Positions 62,029 through 64,000 of a stretch of 64,000 nt of DNA are shown here, in pieces (the stretch's first letter is position 1; every line of letters starts with the position of its first letter). The DNA comes from G963668655 sp963668655 (GTDB taxonomy: Bacteria > Myxococcota_A > SURF-8). The stretch is taken from positions 868,001-932,000 of the forward strand of contig CAXXPQ010000001.1 of the NCBI GenBank assembly GCA_963668655.2, written 5' to 3'. The translations under genes were made by a program, and so were the position numbers. The notes beneath the pieces are model-generated. The model saw nothing but the letters and a program-made list of their open reading frames with translations, ran no database searches and was not told where the DNA came from.

Positions 62029-64000
62029 ATGGTACGGAAAAATCACGGACCGGCCCTTTTCCTGTCGGGGCTGGCGGTGCTTGTCCTTTTTTTGACGGCC
62101 TGTTCCGGAAGCGATAGCACCGGAGACGCGGACGGCGATACGGATCCCGACCGCCCGGCGGGCGCCGTCTGCTCGGACGACACCGATTGTCCCATCGGGC
62201 AGTTCTGCGATCCGACCACCGGTTTCTGCGCCGGGATCTCTCCCACCGACGGGGACGAAGACCCGGACGGCGACGGCGGAGACGTGGATACGGTGGAGGG
62301 AAAACTCATCATCGTTTCGCCCACTACGGTGGATTTCGGCTATGTCCAGTACGGCCAGGAAGAAGTCAAGGACATCAACGTCCGCAACGACGCCGAGGCC
62401 ACCGAGGCCGCCCAGATCACGGCCATCCGCTTCGGCCAGGCGGGCGCCATCGATTTTTCCTTCTCCGTCCGTTTCCAGGAACAGGAAATCTTCACCAGCG
62501 AGGACAGCTCGGACGACTATGACCCCGTGACCCTTGCGCCCGGCCAGGGCCTCATCATTCAGGTCACCTACGCCCCCAGCGACGCGCTTCTGGACACCGG
62601 CTACACCATTCAGATCGTCACCAACGACAACCGGAATCCCATCATCGACGTGAGCCTGGATCCGAAGTACAAGGGTCTGCCGCGCCTGGTGGTGGATCCG
62701 GATCCCATTGAATTCGCACAGGATCTCCTTACGGGAACCACGGCGGATATCGACGTGAAGCTGACCAATTCCCCGGAGGACGCCGACAGCAACCAGATCC
62801 TGCGCATCGCCAACGTCACCCTGAACAACGGCGCGCTGGTGGACGACGCCTTCGAGATCCAGCTTTCCGACCCCATCGATCCGGATCACCCCAAGTTCCT
62901 GCGCCCGGGCGATTACGTGCTGGCGAAGGTCAAGTTCACCCCGGTCACGCCCGGATCCTATGCCAACACGTTGAAAATACAAAACAACGACCCGGCGGTG
63001 GAAGGCGTTTCCTCCGTAGACATCACCGCCGGAAGCGGCTACGGCGAAGAGCCGTATCTGGAAGCGGATCCCACGGTGCTGGATTTCGATTTCATCCAGA
63101 TCGGGCAGACCGTCCAGCGGGTGGTGACCATCACCAATCGCGGAGCCCAGGCGCTGGAAATGACGAGCTTCGAGTTCAGCATGGTGGGAACCGAGGGCTT
63201 CGAGATCCTGGACGATCCCATGCTGACCCAGCCGTTGATCTCCGGGGCCAGCATTCCGCTGACCGTGGCCTATACCGCCGACGAAAACGCCCCGGCCCAC
63301 GTTCAACAGACCCTGAAAATCTTCTCCAACGCCTCCAATGCCGAGCCCGACGGCTCGATTTCCATCAGCATCACTGGCGAGACCGCCAACCCGGAATTCT
63401 TCTGTTCCATTTCGGAATGGGAATTCGACGGCGTCATGGTGGGCGACCGCAGCCCCAAGCAGGTCATGGTGAAAAACACCTACAACGGCTCCCTGACCAT
63501 CTACGCCGTTCAAGTACGCGCTCCGGGGCATCCGGAATTTTCCGTGGAAAACCTGCCCACGGAACTGGCCAACCGCCAGCCCATCGAACTTTCGGGCAAT
63601 CAATCGTTCACCTTCGACATCGTTTACGAACCCTACGACACCACGGACGACACCGCCATCGTGGAGATCATCCACAACGACTTCGACCTGTTCGAAGAGG
63701 GCGATTCCGACCGGACGGAGTATATGATTACGGTTTCCTCCGTGAATACGGCCACCTACGAAACGCCCGAGGTGGTCTTCAAGGTCCACAACGACATCGC
63801 TCCGGTGGAATACGCCTTCGGCAGCGCCTCGCCCTGGCAGGGCGCCGGATTCCGCGCCGGAACGGACTATCTGCTGGACATTTCGGACAGTTACGACCCC
63901 GACGGCGGCGTGATTACCGAATGCGAGTTGGAACTGGTTTCCGGGCCGGGACAATCCGCCTGGGATCTCGACGACACCCACGTCTGCTCCGCCACCTTCG
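62029..64000 (+). CDS. DGD-linker lipoprotein with ASH/HYDIN-type Ig repeats, 3' end outside window
   Basis: 657 codons are visible and the frame is open at the window end. AAGGAG lies 8 bp before ATG 62029. The lipobox is LTAC (Cys25). A DGD linker surrounds a small Cys motif (CSDDTDCPIGQFCDPTTGFC). At least four Ig-like repeats of the ASPM-SPD-2-Hydin kind follow, each starting with a VDFGYVQYGQ-like phrase (IEFAQDLLTG, LDFDFIQIGQ, WEFDGVMVGD) and a V-x-N turn. The last visible part (YLLDISDSYDPDGGVITECE) looks like a PKD/cadherin-type module. Probably a long surface-anchored adhesive or structural protein. Confidence 0.85.
   Translation, partial: MVRKNHGPALFLSGLAVLVLFLTACSGSDSTGDADGDTDPDRPAGAVCSDDTDCPIGQFCDPTTGFCAGISPTDGDEDPDGDGGDVDTVEGKLIIVSPTTVDFGYVQYGQEEVKDINVRNDAEATEAAQITAIRFGQAGAIDFSFSVRFQEQEIFTSEDSSDDYDPVTLAPGQGLIIQVTYAPSDALLDTGYTIQIVTNDNRNPIIDVSLDPKYKGLPRLVVDPDPIEFAQDLLTGTTADIDVKLTNSPEDADSNQILRIANVTLNNGALVDDAFEIQLSDPIDPDHPKFLRPGDYVLAKVKFTPVTPGSYANTLKIQNNDPAVEGVSSVDITAGSGYGEEPYLEADPTVLDFDFIQIGQTVQRVVTITNRGAQALEMTSFEFSMVGTEGFEILDDPMLTQPLISGASIPLTVAYTADENAPAHVQQTLKIFSNASNAEPDGSISISITGETANPEFFCSISEWEFDGVMVGDRSPKQVMVKNTYNGSLTIYAVQVRAPGHPEFSVENLPTELANRQPIELSGNQSFTFDIVYEPYDTTDDTAIVEIIHNDFDLFEEGDSDRTEYMITVSSVNTATYETPEVVFKVHNDIAPVEYAFGSASPWQGAGFRAGTDYLLDISDSYDPDGGVITECELELVSGPGQSAWDLDDTHVCSATF

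Noticed and set aside
61879..63981. A 700-codon minus-strand frame at the window end
   Set aside because: The plus strand carries a lipoprotein with ribosome-binding site, lipobox and Ig repeats that is open to the window end. The minus-strand frame is its shadow.

Overview
The window is GC-rich, gene-dense DNA from a flagellated Gram-negative bacterium. Outer-membrane proteins, sigma-54 promoters with NtrC-type activators, and several large lipoproteins with Asp-Gly-Asp (DGD) linkers and Cys-rich or Ig-like domains suggest a lineage of the former Deltaproteobacteria (Myxococcota, Lernaellota or similar). No rRNA or classic marker gene is present, so the phylum is an inference.

Layout. 1-7.1 kb: the end of an outer-membrane barrel gene, a DUF1284 protein, a fused 3-hydroxyacyl-CoA dehydrogenase/crotonase, an MscS channel and a CorA transporter. 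7.3-30.8 kb: a flagellar supercluster, all on the plus strand. It starts with an exported TPR protein and a receiver-less sigma-54 activator, continues with flgB-flgC-fliE-fliF-fliG-fliH-fliI-motE-like-fliK-flgD-(TIGR02530-like)-flgE, and after a terminator and a sigma-54-type promoter resumes as motA-motB-like-motB-fliL-fliM-fliN-fliO-fliP-fliQ-fliR-flhB. Flagellin lies apart at 46.7-47.5 kb on the minus strand. 30.8-31.2 kb: a non-coding element with imperfect terminal inverted repeats that encloses a perfectly base-paired four-way junction. 31.3-38.2 kb: an SIS-domain protein, a TolC-like protein, an exported protein, XerD, a YihY-type membrane protein and a GYF_2-like membrane protein. 38.2-40.3 kb: an AT-rich, almost gene-free stretch with an IS end relic, two more junction-like folds, one small membrane-protein gene and a tight cluster of DnaA boxes. 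40.3-48.3 kb: a Lys-rich exported protein, a mosaic lipoprotein with a formylglycine-generating-enzyme-like domain, dtd, a triple DsbA-like protein, flagellin, tRNA-Leu and a decayed IS5-type transposase. 48.3-55.3 kb: a hydrolase-like lipoprotein, an NtrC-family regulator, a probable sigma-54-driven small RNA and a hybrid histidine kinase. 55.4-64 kb: two more DGD lipoproteins flanking a three-gene operon that carries four radical SAM domains.

How it fits together. The receiver-less activator lies downstream of its own sigma-54 promoter, and the flgB and motA transcription units have matching -24/-12 elements, so sigma-54 probably controls the flagellar genes here. The stator locus has two MotB-like proteins whose features are complementary: one keeps the peptidoglycan-binding signature but lacks the proton-carrying Asp, the other keeps the Asp but has a degenerate OmpA domain. 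At 50.4-55.2 kb the order NtrC-type regulator, divergent sigma-54 RNA with an intrinsic terminator, sensor kinase resembles the layout of Qrr small-RNA circuits.

The strongest candidates for something new are the recurring cloverleaf-like elements, the sigma-54 small RNA, the split MotB pair and the radical SAM quartet. All functional statements come from reading the sequence; no database search was run.
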